Source of the DNA: Mycolicibacterium rhodesiae
GTDB lineage: Bacteria > Actinomycetota > Actinomycetes > Mycobacteriales > Mycobacteriaceae
NCBI RefSeq assembly: GCF_002086695.1
Contig: NZ_MVIH01000025.1
Location: 1-40,969, forward strand
Reading direction: 5' to 3'
DNA length: 40,969 nt
Within the stretch, counting starts at the first letter, position 1; each line of letters opens with the position of its first letter. Positions 8,959 through 17,105 of the stretch are shown here, in pieces. The position numbers and the translations under genes were made by a program. The notes below the pieces were generated by a model. That model searched no databases. It was not told the origin of the DNA and saw nothing but the letters and a program-made list of their open reading frames with translations.

Positions 8959-10100
8959 TGCCCGGCTCCGGCGGGCGCAACGGGCGCATCGACCGGCGGC
9001 GCAACCGGAACGTCGGGAGCGACTGCGGGCGGTGCGACTGCGGGCGGTGCGGCGTCAGCGGGCGCGGGCACCGGCGCGAGTACGAGGCCCGGTGCCGGTG
9101 CGGCCGGTGCAGCCGCGGGCGCCTGAGCGGGGACCGCCAGCGTGCCGGGCAACGGCGCCTGCGCCGCGCCGGGGGGAAGTGCGACAGTACCGGGCGCCAG
9201 AACCGTGCCGGGCAGGGTGGCCAAGGGAACGCCGAAGGGCATCGCACCATTCAACGGCAGCGTGCCGAGCGGAGTGGTTGCGACACGCACCGGAACCTCG
9301 GGGGAACTTCCCGGCTTCGGCGCGGGCGCCGGGGGCGGCACGGGGGCGGCAGGCGGCAGCGGCTTGTCGTCGGGGAGCTTGCTGTTCAACGGCGGGGGTG
9401 GCACCCCTTCGGCCGGCTTCGGCTTGCCCACCACGGTCCAGTTGCCCGTCGGATCCTGCACCAGATGCGCGGTGTCCTTCGACGGGATCATGCCCAGATT
9501 CCGCGCGGACTCGGCCAGCGCGGGCGCGGATTCCGCCTCCAAGACGTCACGTTCGAGCGCTTCCTTCTGCTGGGACAGCGCCTCATTGGTGGACCGGGCG
9601 GTGCCCAACTGGTAGGACCGCTGAGCCGCGTCGGTGGACAGCCACAGCGTGACGGCCAGACCGAGGCCCAGCGCGCCGATCACCAGTACGACGAACGGAA
9701 CCTTGGCGACCAGCGTGTGCGGACGCAGGTCGATATCGGCCAGCCGGGCGATCAGCCGCTCGCGCAGTGGCGGCCGGATGACTTTGGGAGCCTTCGCCTT
9801 ACGTGCTTTTGCCCGCGCCTTGGCCTGACTGACGTTCTTGGCCCGAGTGGGGCGTTCGGCAGGCCGGGCGACCGGCGCGGTCTGGGGTCCCTGCCGCAGC
9901 GCCCTCGGCTCGTGCGGGCGGCGGGCCGACGCGCGCGCCGGCCGCGCCTGCGCCTCGGTGCCGCGGCGGCGGGCGGTGGCCGTGGCTGCGCCCGTCTTCT
10001 TCCTGGCCGCCTTGGTCGGTTCGTTCTTGTCGCGCTTGGCCCCGTCCCGTTTGGCCCCTGCGCGATCCATCGAATCAACCGGCTTACGCCCCACCTTCAT
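8955..10100 (-). CDS. ftsL: FtsL-like septum protein, proline/alanine-rich (Rv2164c family)
   Basis: Probable divisome scaffold linking the FtsQ-type complex to FtsW/FtsI. 381 residues: strongly basic, Ala/Pro-rich cytoplasmic segment (1-130), a single membrane span (~133-155), a short predicted coiled coil (~160-200, including ALSQQKEALERDVLEAE), then an extracytoplasmic tail of about 150 residues that is almost only Pro, Ala, Val and Gly. The single span plus short coiled coil is the FtsL/DivIC plan, and the gene sits exactly where ftsL is found, between rsmH and ftsI. ATG at 10100 shares one base with the rsmH stop (TGATG). The assignment rests on layout and position, not on conserved residues, which FtsL proteins lack. 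Confidence 0.85.
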   Translation of the reverse strand: MKVGRKPVDSMDRAGAKRDGAKRDKNEPTKAARKKTGAATATARRRGTEAQARPARASARRPHEPRALRQGPQTAPVARPAERPTRAKNVSQAKARAKARKAKAPKVIRPPLRERLIARLADIDLRPHTLVAKVPFVVLVIGALGLGLAVTLWLSTDAAQRSYQLGTARSTNEALSQQKEALERDVLEAESAPALAESARNLGMIPSKDTAHLVQDPTGNWTVVGKPKPAEGVPPPPLNSKLPDDKPLPPAAPVPPPAPAPKPGSSPEVPVRVATTPLGTLPLNGAMPFGVPLATLPGTVLAPGTVALPPGAAQAPLPGTLAVPAQAPAAAPAAPAPGLVLAPVPAPADAAPPAVAPPAVAPDVPVAPPVDAPVAPAGAGQ

Positions 10101-11251
10101 CAGCTGTTTCCTCCCCGTCCCCGGTTGACCGACATCACGCGTTGCAGTGCCCGTAGCCGAACCGGCGCACTGCGTGGATTCCGTTCGATTTCCGCGGCGT
10201 CGGCGCGTTCGGCACCGCGGGTGATCGCGCTGAATTCCGGCTCATAGCCGGGCAATTCGACGGGCAGGCCGGCCGGCGACCTGGAGGCGGTCGCCGCGGC
10301 GAACGTGGTCTTGACGATCCGGTCCTCCAGCGACTGGTAGGACATCACCGCGATCCGCCCGCCGGGGCGCAGCGCGGCCAGCGCCGCGGGCAGGGCCGCG
10401 GTCAGCGAGTCCAGCTCGGCATTGACCGCGATCCGCAGGGCCTGGAAGGTCCGCTTCGCGGGGTGACCCCCGGTGCGCCGCGCGGGCGCCGGGATGCCCT
10501 TGTAGATGATCTCGACGAGTTCGCCGGTGGTGGTCAGCGGCGCCTGCTGGCGACGCTCGACGATCAACCCCGCGATGCGGTGGGCGAACTTCTCCTCGCC
10601 GAAGCGGCGCAGGATGTCGGTCAGTTCGGCACGGCCGTAGGTATTGAGGATTTCCGCAGCGGTCAGCGGGGCGTCGGTGTCCATCCGCATGTCCAACGGC
10701 GCGTCCTTGGAGTAGGCGAATCCGCGCTCGGCCTGGTCGAGCTGCATCGAGGAGACACCGAGATCGAACAGGACACCGTCGACGGATTCGGTTGCCTCGC
10801 ACCCGGCTTCGACAAGGGCGTCGGCGATGCCGTCGTATCGGGTGTGCACCAAGGTGATCCGATCGGCGAACGGGGCCAGCCGCTCTCGCACACCGGCCAG
10901 TGCACCCGGGTCACGGTCCAGCCCGATCAGGCGCAACGTGGGGAATTCGGTCAGGAATCGCTCGGAGTGGCCGCCGGCGCCCAGGGTCGCGTCGACGAGG
11001 ATCGCGTCCGGGCGGGCGAGCGCCGGGCCGAGGATCTCGACGGACCGATCCAGCAGGACGGGGATGTGCCCATGCCCTGATTCGGGGTCGGATTCGTCAA
11101 CCACGACGGGACCTCCGGGGAATTCACGGTGCGCCGCACCAATTGGGGCGGGGTGTGTCCTTGCATCGAGGTCCCTGTCCGAACGGGTGAACCTGGCGTT
11201 GGGGAAGTACGTCAGGGTCGGTTCGGGCAGAGACCACGATGCACGGGCCAC
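10100..11251 (-). CDS. rsmH: RsmH (MraW), 16S rRNA C1402 N4-methyltransferase
   Basis: Methylates the N4 position of C1402 in the 16S rRNA decoding centre using S-adenosylmethionine. The core begins at GHIPVLLDRSVE and holds the SAM site VDATLGAGGHSERF, LIGLDRDPGAL, LFDLGVSSMQLD, and the C-terminal GHPAKRTFQALRIAVN and SYQSLEDRIVK. I use GTG 11251 (383 residues) because the following ASWSLPEPTLTYFPNARF matches the N-terminus I remember for mycobacterial orthologs and lies after the mraZ stop; no well-spaced ribosome site is seen. ATG 11296, which would overlap mraZ by 26 bases, is the alternative. The ~60-residue N-terminal extension before the methyltransferase core is absent from the E. coli protein. 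Confidence 0.93.
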   Translation of the reverse strand: MARASWSLPEPTLTYFPNARFTRSDRDLDARTHPAPIGAAHREFPGGPVVVDESDPESGHGHIPVLLDRSVEILGPALARPDAILVDATLGAGGHSERFLTEFPTLRLIGLDRDPGALAGVRERLAPFADRITLVHTRYDGIADALVEAGCEATESVDGVLFDLGVSSMQLDQAERGFAYSKDAPLDMRMDTDAPLTAAEILNTYGRAELTDILRRFGEEKFAHRIAGLIVERRQQAPLTTTGELVEIIYKGIPAPARRTGGHPAKRTFQALRIAVNAELDSLTAALPAALAALRPGGRIAVMSYQSLEDRIVKTTFAAATASRSPAGLPVELPGYEPEFSAITRGAERADAAEIERNPRSAPVRLRALQRVMSVNRGRGGNS

Positions 11252-11270
11252 CTCCGGCTGGGCGGCCAGC

Positions 11271-11702
11271 TCAGATGATGTCGCTGAGTGCTTCATCGCT
11301 GGCCGCGGAGAAGTTCTCTTCGTGGGTCTCCTGGTAGTCCTGCCAGGCCTGGGCGTCCCAGATCTCGAGGAAGTCGACGGCGCCGATCACCACGCATTCC
11401 TTGGACAGATTGGCGTAGCGGCGGTGGTCCGCCGACAGTGTGATCCGGCCCTGTGAGTCGGGGTGCTGCTCGTCGGTGCCGGCCGCCAGGTTGCGCAGGA
11501 ACGCACGCGCCTCCGGATTGCTGCGCGAGGTTTGCGAAGCCCGCCGGGCCAGCTGTTCGAATTCCGCCCGCGGGTAGACGGCAAGGCTGTGATCTTGGCT
11601 TTTGGTGACCATCAACCCTCCTGCCAGCGCGTCGCGGAACTTGGCGGGCAGTGTCAGCCGCCCTTTGTCGTCGAGCTTGGGCGTGTACGTGCCGAGAAAC
11701 AT
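11271..11702 (-). CDS. mraZ: MraZ, transcriptional regulator of the dcw cluster
   Basis: AbrB-fold DNA-binding protein that forms a ring and represses its own dcw operon in several bacteria. 143 residues with the two tandem half-domains visible: FLGTYTPKLDDKGRLTLPAKFRD (abridged as residues 2-24) and the second DSQGRITLSADHR near 90. ATG 11702 is chosen because AAGGAG lies 11 bases upstream and the protein then begins MFLGTYTPK as in relatives; a GTG nine bases earlier (11711) is too close to that site. First gene of the operon. Its upstream region carries two arrays of GTGG boxes, the known target type of MraZ. Confidence 0.97.
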   Translation of the reverse strand: MFLGTYTPKLDDKGRLTLPAKFRDALAGGLMVTKSQDHSLAVYPRAEFEQLARRASQTSRSNPEARAFLRNLAAGTDEQHPDSQGRITLSADHRRYANLSKECVVIGAVDFLEIWDAQAWQDYQETHEENFSAASDEALSDII

Positions 11703-11754
11703 GCTGCGCACATCTCCTTGCCCTCACGCCCCGGAGCCGTCGCTCCGTTAACCG

Positions 11755-11788
11755 CCACAATACCCCACAATCCCCCACTTTGCTCCAC
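11755..11788 (-). promoter_or_regulatory. MraZ-box array A: four GTGG repeats at 10-bp spacing
   Basis: On the minus strand GTGGAG, GTGGGG, GTGGGG and GTGGCG follow each other with exactly 10 bases from box to box (complement CCAC at 11785, 11775, 11765 and 11755). Three or more GTGG-type hexamers separated by four bases is the described binding pattern of MraZ in several phyla. The array ends about 50 bases before the mraZ start codon, well placed for autoregulation. Confidence 0.8.
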
Positions 11789-11816
11789 ATGATGGGCGGT
11801 TTTCTATCCTCATCCG

Positions 11817-11841
11817 CCACTCTCCGCCACCTACCGGCCAC
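11817..11841 (-). promoter_or_regulatory. MraZ-box array B: three further GTGG repeats
   Basis: GTGGCC, GTGGCG and GTGGCG on the minus strand (complement CCAC at 11838, 11827 and 11817) are spaced 11 and 10 bases. The array lies 29 bases upstream of array A and in the same orientation, so the two may bind separate MraZ rings or act as one extended operator. The GGATAGAA sequence between the arrays could include a -10 element, but no convincing -35 is seen. Confidence 0.6.
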
Positions 11842-12012
11842 TCGGGGCGCGTGAATCGCCGACTCGACCCACAAAAGCCCAGCTCAAATGCCGGTGGGGC
11901 GAAGTGGGGGCAGCAGCGTGTGCATCGAGCTCGACACCACGGTCGCTCAGATGGCTGATCGACAACCCTCGTGTCGATATCGCGCAGAGCGAACTGCCGA
12001 GAACGCCCAGGC

Positions 12013-12047
12013 AAACAAAAACGGGGCAGCCGAAGCGGCTACCCCGT
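12013..12047 (-). terminator. Rho-independent terminator behind the DUF3040 gene
   Basis: The minus strand reads a GC-rich stem, ACGGGGTAGCCG pairing with CGGCTGCCCCGT around a three-base loop (one mismatch), followed directly by TTTTTGTTTG. It starts 17 bases after the stop of the DUF3040 gene and stops its transcript from entering the mraZ control region. Confidence 0.88.
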
Positions 12048-12064
12048 GTTGGAGACGTTGACCG

Positions 12065-12469
12065 TCACTCGTCGAAACGACGCCGGAAGCGATCCTCCAT
12101 GCGGCTGGTGAACGATCCCCCACCGCCCTTGGGCCGGCGCTGACGCGAACCGGACGACGGCGGGCCCGAGCGATCCCGGCCGCCTGCGACGCGCGGGCCG
12201 GTGATCGCGAAGACCACGCCGCCGAACATCACCACGAAGCCGATCACCGACAGGATCGGGAAGCTTCCGATCATGGTGGCCTTGAACGCAACCCCGGCAA
12301 CCAGCATGGCCAGACCGATCACGAACAGGCCGGCGCCCTGCAATCGTCTGCGCGTGGAGGGGGCCCGCAGAGTTCCGCCCCGCACACTCGAGGCGAACTT
12401 GGGGTCCTCGGCATAGAGAGCGCTCTCGATCTGATCGAGCATGCGCTGCTCATGATCGGAGAGTGGCAT
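12065..12469 (-). CDS. DUF3040 membrane protein (Rv2169c family)
   Basis: 134-residue protein of unknown function conserved in mycobacteria. It begins MPLSDHEQRMLDQIE, the typical DUF3040 opening, then has two membrane helices (~50-68 and ~74-94) and a Gly/Arg-rich cytoplasmic tail ending RRRFDE. ATG 12469 is chosen because AGGAGG stands six bases before it; an in-frame codon ten residues earlier has no such site. The gene is read alone, with its own terminator, and diverges from the acetyltransferase gene. A role near the envelope is plausible from its neighbours only. Confidence 0.9.
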   Translation of the reverse strand: MPLSDHEQRMLDQIESALYAEDPKFASSVRGGTLRAPSTRRRLQGAGLFVIGLAMLVAGVAFKATMIGSFPILSVIGFVVMFGGVVFAITGPRVAGGRDRSGPPSSGSRQRRPKGGGGSFTSRMEDRFRRRFDE

Positions 12470-12573
12470 TCGTCCCTCCTTGCCGACACGGCCGGTCACG
12501 ATTCCGATAGAACTTGGCTGCCCAGCAATCTACGGGGCGACTAACCAAATGATACGAGCTAGATGTGCGGCGT

Positions 12574-12587
12574 ACCACCTAGTTGGT
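12574..12587. promoter_or_regulatory. Imperfect 14-bp palindrome in the DUF3040/GNAT divergent region
   Basis: ACCACCTAGTTGGT is symmetrical except for one base pair beside the CTAG core. It lies in the 265-base region between the divergent starts at 12469 and 12735 and could be an operator. No confident -35/-10 pair was found in this region, and chance occurrence cannot be excluded. Confidence 0.3.
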
Positions 12588-12734
12588 CCACCCGATTGTA
12601 GCTGTGTCCAGGCGTTGTTCTGTCCTCGCCATCGCCACGTAAGGGCCTGGTCACCCCAGCAGCGGCAGAGCCGGGCCGCGAGTGCACTGATAATGGCCAT
12701 GCACCCCGGATCGATCGGCAGACAGAAAGGCACC

Positions 12735-13319
12735 GTGGCGTTGGCGACTTTCCTCATCGATCTGTCGCCCACCGACATGGCGCAGCGTCTTCACGACGCT
12801 CTGAGCGTGTACGTCGATGCAATGCGCTACCCGCGCGGGACCGAGGGCCAGCGGGCGGCGATGTGGCTCGAGCACACCCGCAGGCAGGGGTGGAAAGCCG
12901 TCGCCGCCGTGGAAGCCGACACCGCGGAGCAGTTGGACGCCGCTCCCCTGCTCGGTATCGCCTACGGCTATTGCGGCGCCCCCGACCAGTGGTGGCAGCA
13001 GCAGGTGGTGGCCGGGCTGCACCGCATCGGCGTGCCTGCCGAGGAGATCGGGCGGCTGACCAGCAGCTATTTCGAGCTGACCGAGCTCCATATCCACCCA
13101 AGCGCCCAAGGTCGCGGACTGGGTGAAGCGCTGGCCCGTCGGCTGCTGGCCGACCGCGGCGAGTCCCACGTACTGCTGTCGACCCCGGAGATCATCGGCG
13201 AGGCCAACCGGGCCTGGCGGCTCTATCGTCGGCTCGGATTCACCGACGTGATCCGCGGCTACCACTTCGCAGGCGATCCGCGGGCGTTCGCGATTCTGGG
13301 TCGCAGCCTCCCGCTGTAG
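12735..13319 (+). CDS. GNAT-family N-acetyltransferase (Rv2170 family)
   Basis: Acyl-CoA-dependent N-acetyltransferase. 194 residues from GTG 12735, which has AGAAAGG just upstream; the same frame is open further upstream but without conserved sequence. The fold's core is visible: ELTELHIHPSAQGRGLGEALARRLL carries the acetyl-CoA pyrophosphate loop (Q/R-x-x-G-x-G/A, here QGRGLG) and RAWRLYRRLGFTDVIRGYHF is the typical C-terminal GNAT segment. The M. tuberculosis ortholog has, to my recollection, been linked to lysine acetylation of metabolic enzymes; the substrate cannot be read from this sequence. Followed after 23 bases by lppM. Confidence 0.88.
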   Translation: MALATFLIDLSPTDMAQRLHDALSVYVDAMRYPRGTEGQRAAMWLEHTRRQGWKAVAAVEADTAEQLDAAPLLGIAYGYCGAPDQWWQQQVVAGLHRIGVPAEEIGRLTSSYFELTELHIHPSAQGRGLGEALARRLLADRGESHVLLSTPEIIGEANRAWRLYRRLGFTDVIRGYHFAGDPRAFAILGRSLPL

Positions 13320-13342
13320 CGCGGATCTGGCACGATACCCAC

Positions 13343-14029
13343 GTGCGCGACCGATCCCGCCGCCTGCGCTTACGCGCCATGGCGTTGTTGCTGCTCATCG
13401 TTGCGCCCTTGGCGGTCGGGTGTGTGCGAGTCCACGCGTCGATCACGGTGTCGCCGGACGACCAGGTCTCCGGTCAGATCATCGCCGCCGCCAAAGCCCG
13501 CGACTCAGACGACCAGGGGCCGCAGTTCGATCTCAATGTGCCGTTCAGCCAGAAGATCTCGGTATCGAAGTACAAATCCGACGACTTCGTCGGCTCCGAG
13601 GCGGTGTTCTCCAACCTCAGCTTCTCCGAGGTCCCGCAGCTGGCCAACCTCAACCGCGAGGCCGCCGGAGTGGACATCTCGCTTCGGCGGGCAGGCAATC
13701 TCGTGATCCTCGAAGGCCGGGTCGACCTGACCAGCGTCACCGACACCGACGCTGACGTTTCGCTGACGGTTTCCTTCCCCGGCGAGGTGACGTCGACCAA
13801 TGGCGACCGCCTCGACACCGACGTCGTCGAGTGGAAACTCAAGCCCGGCGTGGTGTCGACGATGAGCGCCCAGGCCCGCGCCACCGACCCCAGCACCAGG
13901 TCCTTCACCGGGGCGGCGCTCTGGCTCGGGCTCGGCGCGCTGGTGGTGTCCGGCGTCATCGGCAGCCTGGCCTGGGTCAGCAGGGACCGCTCGCCGCGAT
14001 TCGCCAACTCCGATCAGGCCGACAGGTAG
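13343..14029 (+). CDS. lppM: LppM, lipoprotein (DUF3153 family)
   Basis: Surface lipoprotein; in M. tuberculosis LppM affects phagosome maturation and binds phosphatidyl-mannosides. 228 residues. A basic N-terminus and hydrophobic stretch end at APLAVGC, with Cys27 as the lipidation site (the -3 residue is Ala rather than the usual Leu, so the match is imperfect). The folded domain spans ~28-185, followed by one membrane helix (~190-210) and a short charged tail. Having both a lipobox and a C-terminal helix is characteristic of LppM. GTG start at 13343. Read in the same direction as, and just before, the polyprenyl synthase. Confidence 0.9.
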   Translation: MRDRSRRLRLRAMALLLLIVAPLAVGCVRVHASITVSPDDQVSGQIIAAAKARDSDDQGPQFDLNVPFSQKISVSKYKSDDFVGSEAVFSNLSFSEVPQLANLNREAAGVDISLRRAGNLVILEGRVDLTSVTDTDADVSLTVSFPGEVTSTNGDRLDTDVVEWKLKPGVVSTMSAQARATDPSTRSFTGAALWLGLGALVVSGVIGSLAWVSRDRSPRFANSDQADR

Positions 14030-14066
14030 CCGACGTTCTAGTCTGGTTGCACCCGGATCTCTCCGC

Positions 14067-15188
14067 TTGCGGTCATACACAGAAAGGGGCGCTGCGCTGA
14101 GCGTCGAAGCAGCTCCGTCTGCCGTCCAGCTGGCCGGCGCCGTCACCGATCAACTTCGGAAGTACCTGGCCGGCCGCCGCGCCGACGCCGCCTACATCGG
14201 TACCGACTACGACCGGCTGATCGGTGCCCTCGAGGACTTCGTGCTGCGCGGCGGCAAACGGGTGCGGCCCGCCTTCGCCTACTGGGGATACCGCGCCGTC
14301 ACCGCCGACCCTGATCTGCCGGTCGACGACGACACGCTGCGGTTGTTCTCGGCGCTGGAGCTGCTGCACGCCTGCGCGCTGGTGCACGACGACGTCATCG
14401 ACGATTCCGCGACGCGGCGCGGCTGGCCGACGGTCCACGTCCACTTCACCGACGTGCACCGCAGCAGCGGCTGGCGCGGCTCGCCCGAGCAGTTCGGCCG
14501 CTCGGCCGCGATCCTGCTGGGTGACCTGTCGCTGGTGTGGGCCGATGACATCATCGCCGCGGCGAATCTGGACGACGACGGCCGGCGCCGCGTCCGGCGG
14601 GTGTGGTCGGACATCCGGACCGAGGTGCTCGGCGGTCAGTACCTGGACATCGTCGCCGAATCCAGCGGCGCCGAGTCCATCCAGTCGGCGATGAACGTGA
14701 ACACCTACAAGACCGCCTCGTACACGATCTCGCGGCCGCTGCAGTTCGGCGCCGCAGCCGCCGCCGACCGACCCGACGTCCAGCGGATCTTCTACGCACT
14801 CGGCACCGACCTGGGTGTGGCGTTCCAGCTGCGCGACGACGTTCTCGGCGTGTTCGGCGATCCCGCCGTCACCGGCAAACCGTCCGGGGACGACCTGCGG
14901 TCCGGCAAGCGCACCGTGCTGCTCGCCGAGGCCGTGCAGCGGGCGTCCGACTCGGATTCGGCCGCCGCGGATCGGCTACGTGCCGGAATCGGCACCGAGC
15001 TGTCCGACGCCGACGTGCGCCAACTGTGCGACGTGATCGAGTCGGTGGGCGCGCTGGCCGCGGTGGAGGGCCGCATCGAACTGCTGACCAACCGGGCGCT
15101 GAGCCTGCTGGAGAGCGCGCCGATCAACGCGCCGGCCAAGGCTGGTCTGACCGAACTCGCCAGATTGGCCGCCAACCGGTCCGCCTAG
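14067..15188 (+). CDS. idsA2: Polyprenyl (geranylgeranyl-type) diphosphate synthase, IdsA2
   Basis: Condenses isopentenyl diphosphate with an allylic diphosphate to lengthen isoprenoid chains, possibly for carrier lipids used by the neighbouring mannosyltransferases. The all-helical prenyl-transferase core shows GGKRVRPAF, the first Asp-rich motif DDVIDDSATRRG (~108-119 from TTG), GGQYLDI, and the second motif QLRDDVLGVFGD. The start is unclear. TTG 14067 is the only ATG/GTG/TTG upstream of the conserved part, but a good ribosome site (AGAAAGGGG, 14081-14089) lies inside that frame and points to a CTG at 14097. From CTG the protein is 363 residues. mptA begins four bases after its stop, so the two are likely co-transcribed. 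Confidence 0.92.
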   Translation: MRSYTERGAALSVEAAPSAVQLAGAVTDQLRKYLAGRRADAAYIGTDYDRLIGALEDFVLRGGKRVRPAFAYWGYRAVTADPDLPVDDDTLRLFSALELLHACALVHDDVIDDSATRRGWPTVHVHFTDVHRSSGWRGSPEQFGRSAAILLGDLSLVWADDIIAAANLDDDGRRRVRRVWSDIRTEVLGGQYLDIVAESSGAESIQSAMNVNTYKTASYTISRPLQFGAAAAADRPDVQRIFYALGTDLGVAFQLRDDVLGVFGDPAVTGKPSGDDLRSGKRTVLLAEAVQRASDSDSAAADRLRAGIGTELSDADVRQLCDVIESVGALAAVEGRIELLTNRALSLLESAPINAPAKAGLTELARLAANRSA

Positions 15189-15192
15189 GCCC

Positions 15193-16752
15193 ATGTCCGC
15201 CACCACACCCACCACACCGACCAGCCGGGGCGGCCTCGCGCGCCTGGCCGCGTTCACCGCCGCCGACGAGGGCCGGCCGGCGCTGCTGGGTTTCCTCGGC
15301 GCGATTCTGCTCACCCTCGGCGGCCTCGGCGCGGGCAGCACCCGTCAGCACGACCCGGTGCTGGAGTCGATGCACCTGTCCTGGTTGCGGTTCGGGCACG
15401 GCCTGGTGGTCTCGTCGGTGCTGCTGTGGGTGGGGGTCGTGGTGATGCTGGTCGCGTGGCTGTGGGTGGGCCGGCGGGTCGTCGATCCGGATGCCGAGGT
15501 CAGCGAGTTCGCGATGATCGCCACGGCGGGCTTCTGGCTGGCTCCCCTGCTGCTGAGCGTTCCGCTGTTCAGCCGGGACACCTATTCGTATCTGGCGCAG
15601 GGCGCACTGCTGCGCGACGGTCTGGACCCCTACGCCGTGGGGCCGGTGGAGAACCAGAACTCGTTGCTGGACAACGTGAGTCCGATCTGGACGACGACCA
15701 CCGCACCCTACGGTCCGGCGTTCATCCTGGTCGCCCGGTTCGTCACGACCCTGGTCGGTGACCATGTCGTGGCCGGCACGATGCTGCTGCGGCTGTGCAT
15801 GCTGCCCGGCCTGGCGCTGCTGATCTGGGCCGCACCGCGGGTGGCCCGCCACATCGGCGCGAACGGTGCGGTCGCACTGTGGATTTGCGCGCTCAACCCG
15901 CTGGTGATCATTCACCTGATGGGCGGCGTCCACAACGAGATGCTGATGGTCGGGCTCATGATGGCCGGCATCGCGCTGACATTCGCCCGCCATCACGCGG
16001 CCGGGGCGGCGTTGATCGCGATCGCCGTCGCGGTCAAGGCCACCGCCGTGCTGGCACTGCCGTTCATGGTCTGGGTATGGATGCGACATCTGCGGGACCG
16101 GAAGAAATACAGCGCGCCAAGAGCTTTCGCGATCGCATCGGCGGCGTCGGTGGCGATCTTCGTCGCTGTGTTCGCCGTACTGTCCTGGGTCGCCGGGGTG
16201 GGCCTGGGCTGGCTGACGGCGCTGGCCGGTTCGGTGAAGATCATCAACTGGCTGACCATCCCGACGGCGATCGCCAACCTCACCAACGCGATCGGCGGAC
16301 TGTTCTTGCCGGTGAACTTCTACGCGGTGCTCGACGTCACCCGGATCGCCGGGATCGTGATCATCGCGGTGTCACTTCCCTTGCTGTGGTGGCGGTTTCG
16401 GCATAACGACCGCGAGGCCCTCACCGGCATCGCGTGGGCGATGCTGGTGGTCGTGCTCTTCGTCCCCGCCGCGTTGCCGTGGTACTACACCTGGCCGCTC
16501 GCGGTGCTGTCGGCGTTGGCGCAGTCCCGCGCCGCCATCGCCCTGATCGCCGGGTTCTCGACGTGGATCATGGTGATCTTCAAACCGGACGGCTCACACG
16601 GGATGTACTCGTGGATCCATGTACTGCTGGCCACTGCGTGCGCTCTGGCGGCCTGGTATTCGCTGAAGGTCAGTACGCCATCGCCTGGGCGCGCCGAACC
16701 ACCTCACGAGCCTGATGAGCGTGCAGCGCATCAACCGGGCGAGCGTTGCTGA
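15193..16752 (+). CDS. mptA: MptA, alpha-1,6-mannopyranosyltransferase of LM/LAM core
   Basis: GT-C membrane enzyme that extends the alpha-1,6-mannan backbone of lipomannan and lipoarabinomannan, using polyprenyl-phosphomannose on the outer face of the membrane. 519 residues with about a dozen membrane helices. The extracytoplasmic loop after the second or third helix carries PLFSRDTYSYLAQG, where the Asp is the GT-C acidic motif expected for catalysis. The hydrophobic part ends near AWYSLKV; the last ~25 residues are hydrophilic and lie in the 83-base overlap with the oppositely read Rv2175c homolog, whose sequence there is conserved, so the MptA tail is probably unconstrained. Confidence 0.93.
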   Translation: MSATTPTTPTSRGGLARLAAFTAADEGRPALLGFLGAILLTLGGLGAGSTRQHDPVLESMHLSWLRFGHGLVVSSVLLWVGVVVMLVAWLWVGRRVVDPDAEVSEFAMIATAGFWLAPLLLSVPLFSRDTYSYLAQGALLRDGLDPYAVGPVENQNSLLDNVSPIWTTTTAPYGPAFILVARFVTTLVGDHVVAGTMLLRLCMLPGLALLIWAAPRVARHIGANGAVALWICALNPLVIIHLMGGVHNEMLMVGLMMAGIALTFARHHAAGAALIAIAVAVKATAVLALPFMVWVWMRHLRDRKKYSAPRAFAIASAASVAIFVAVFAVLSWVAGVGLGWLTALAGSVKIINWLTIPTAIANLTNAIGGLFLPVNFYAVLDVTRIAGIVIIAVSLPLLWWRFRHNDREALTGIAWAMLVVVLFVPAALPWYYTWPLAVLSALAQSRAAIALIAGFSTWIMVIFKPDGSHGMYSWIHVLLATACALAAWYSLKVSTPSPGRAEPPHEPDERAAHQPGERC

Positions 16753-17074
16753 CCGGTTCATGCGATCCATCGCGGGTGATCGTCAGTGACGGGTCGGCGG
16801 TGAACAGCCAGCGCAGGATCTCGGTGTCGCGGTAGCCGCCGTCGCGCAATACCGCCAGCAGGCCGGGCAGGCTCTTCACCACCTCGCCCTCGGCGTTGAG
16901 GAAGGCCTTCGGGATCATCGGGGCCCCGCCGCGTTTCACCGCGACCAGATGGCCTTCACGCAACTGCTGGTGCACCTTGGTCACCGGGACGTGCAATAAC
17001 TCGGCGACCGCCGGCAGATCGTATACGGGCTCGTCGGGATCCAGCACATCTTCGCCGGCGGGAATGCTGCTCAC
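16670..17074 (-). CDS. Rv2175c-type DNA-binding protein, PknL substrate family
   Basis: 134-residue winged-helix DNA-binding protein. VYDLPAVAELLHVPVTKVHQQLREG (residues ~17-41) is the helix-turn-helix region, followed by the VKRGG wing and a C-terminal helical domain ending HAHQAREVVRRAQAMAY. In M. tuberculosis this protein is phosphorylated by PknL, encoded divergently next to it, at Thr9 of an N-terminal tail, which weakens DNA binding. Here the frame begins at GTG 17074 (MSSIPAGEDVL) and an in-frame TAG stands four codons upstream, so the phospho-acceptor tail is missing. Its 3' end overlaps mptA by 83 bases. Confidence 0.92.
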   Translation of the reverse strand: MSSIPAGEDVLDPDEPVYDLPAVAELLHVPVTKVHQQLREGHLVAVKRGGAPMIPKAFLNAEGEVVKSLPGLLAVLRDGGYRDTEILRWLFTADPSLTITRDGSHEPVSNARPVDALHAHQAREVVRRAQAMAY

Positions 17075-17105
17075 CGGCCCAGTCTAGAACTGTTCGGCCG
17101 CGGCA

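Larger units (their letters stand above)
11703..12012. other. Intergenic leader/promoter region of the dcw operon
   Basis: About 360 bases separate mraZ from the next gene upstream. From the mraZ side there is the ribosome site AAGGAG, a 6-bp hairpin (11732-11747, CGGAGC/GCTCCG with a four-base loop), a four-box and a three-box GTGG array (annotated separately), and a GTGGG at 11868-11872. Beyond 11880 I see no gene and no clear -35/-10 pair; the stretch 11880-12010 has a few GTCGA-containing words but no ordered structure I can interpret. The terminator of the upstream gene closes the region at 12013-12047. Confidence 0.7.
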
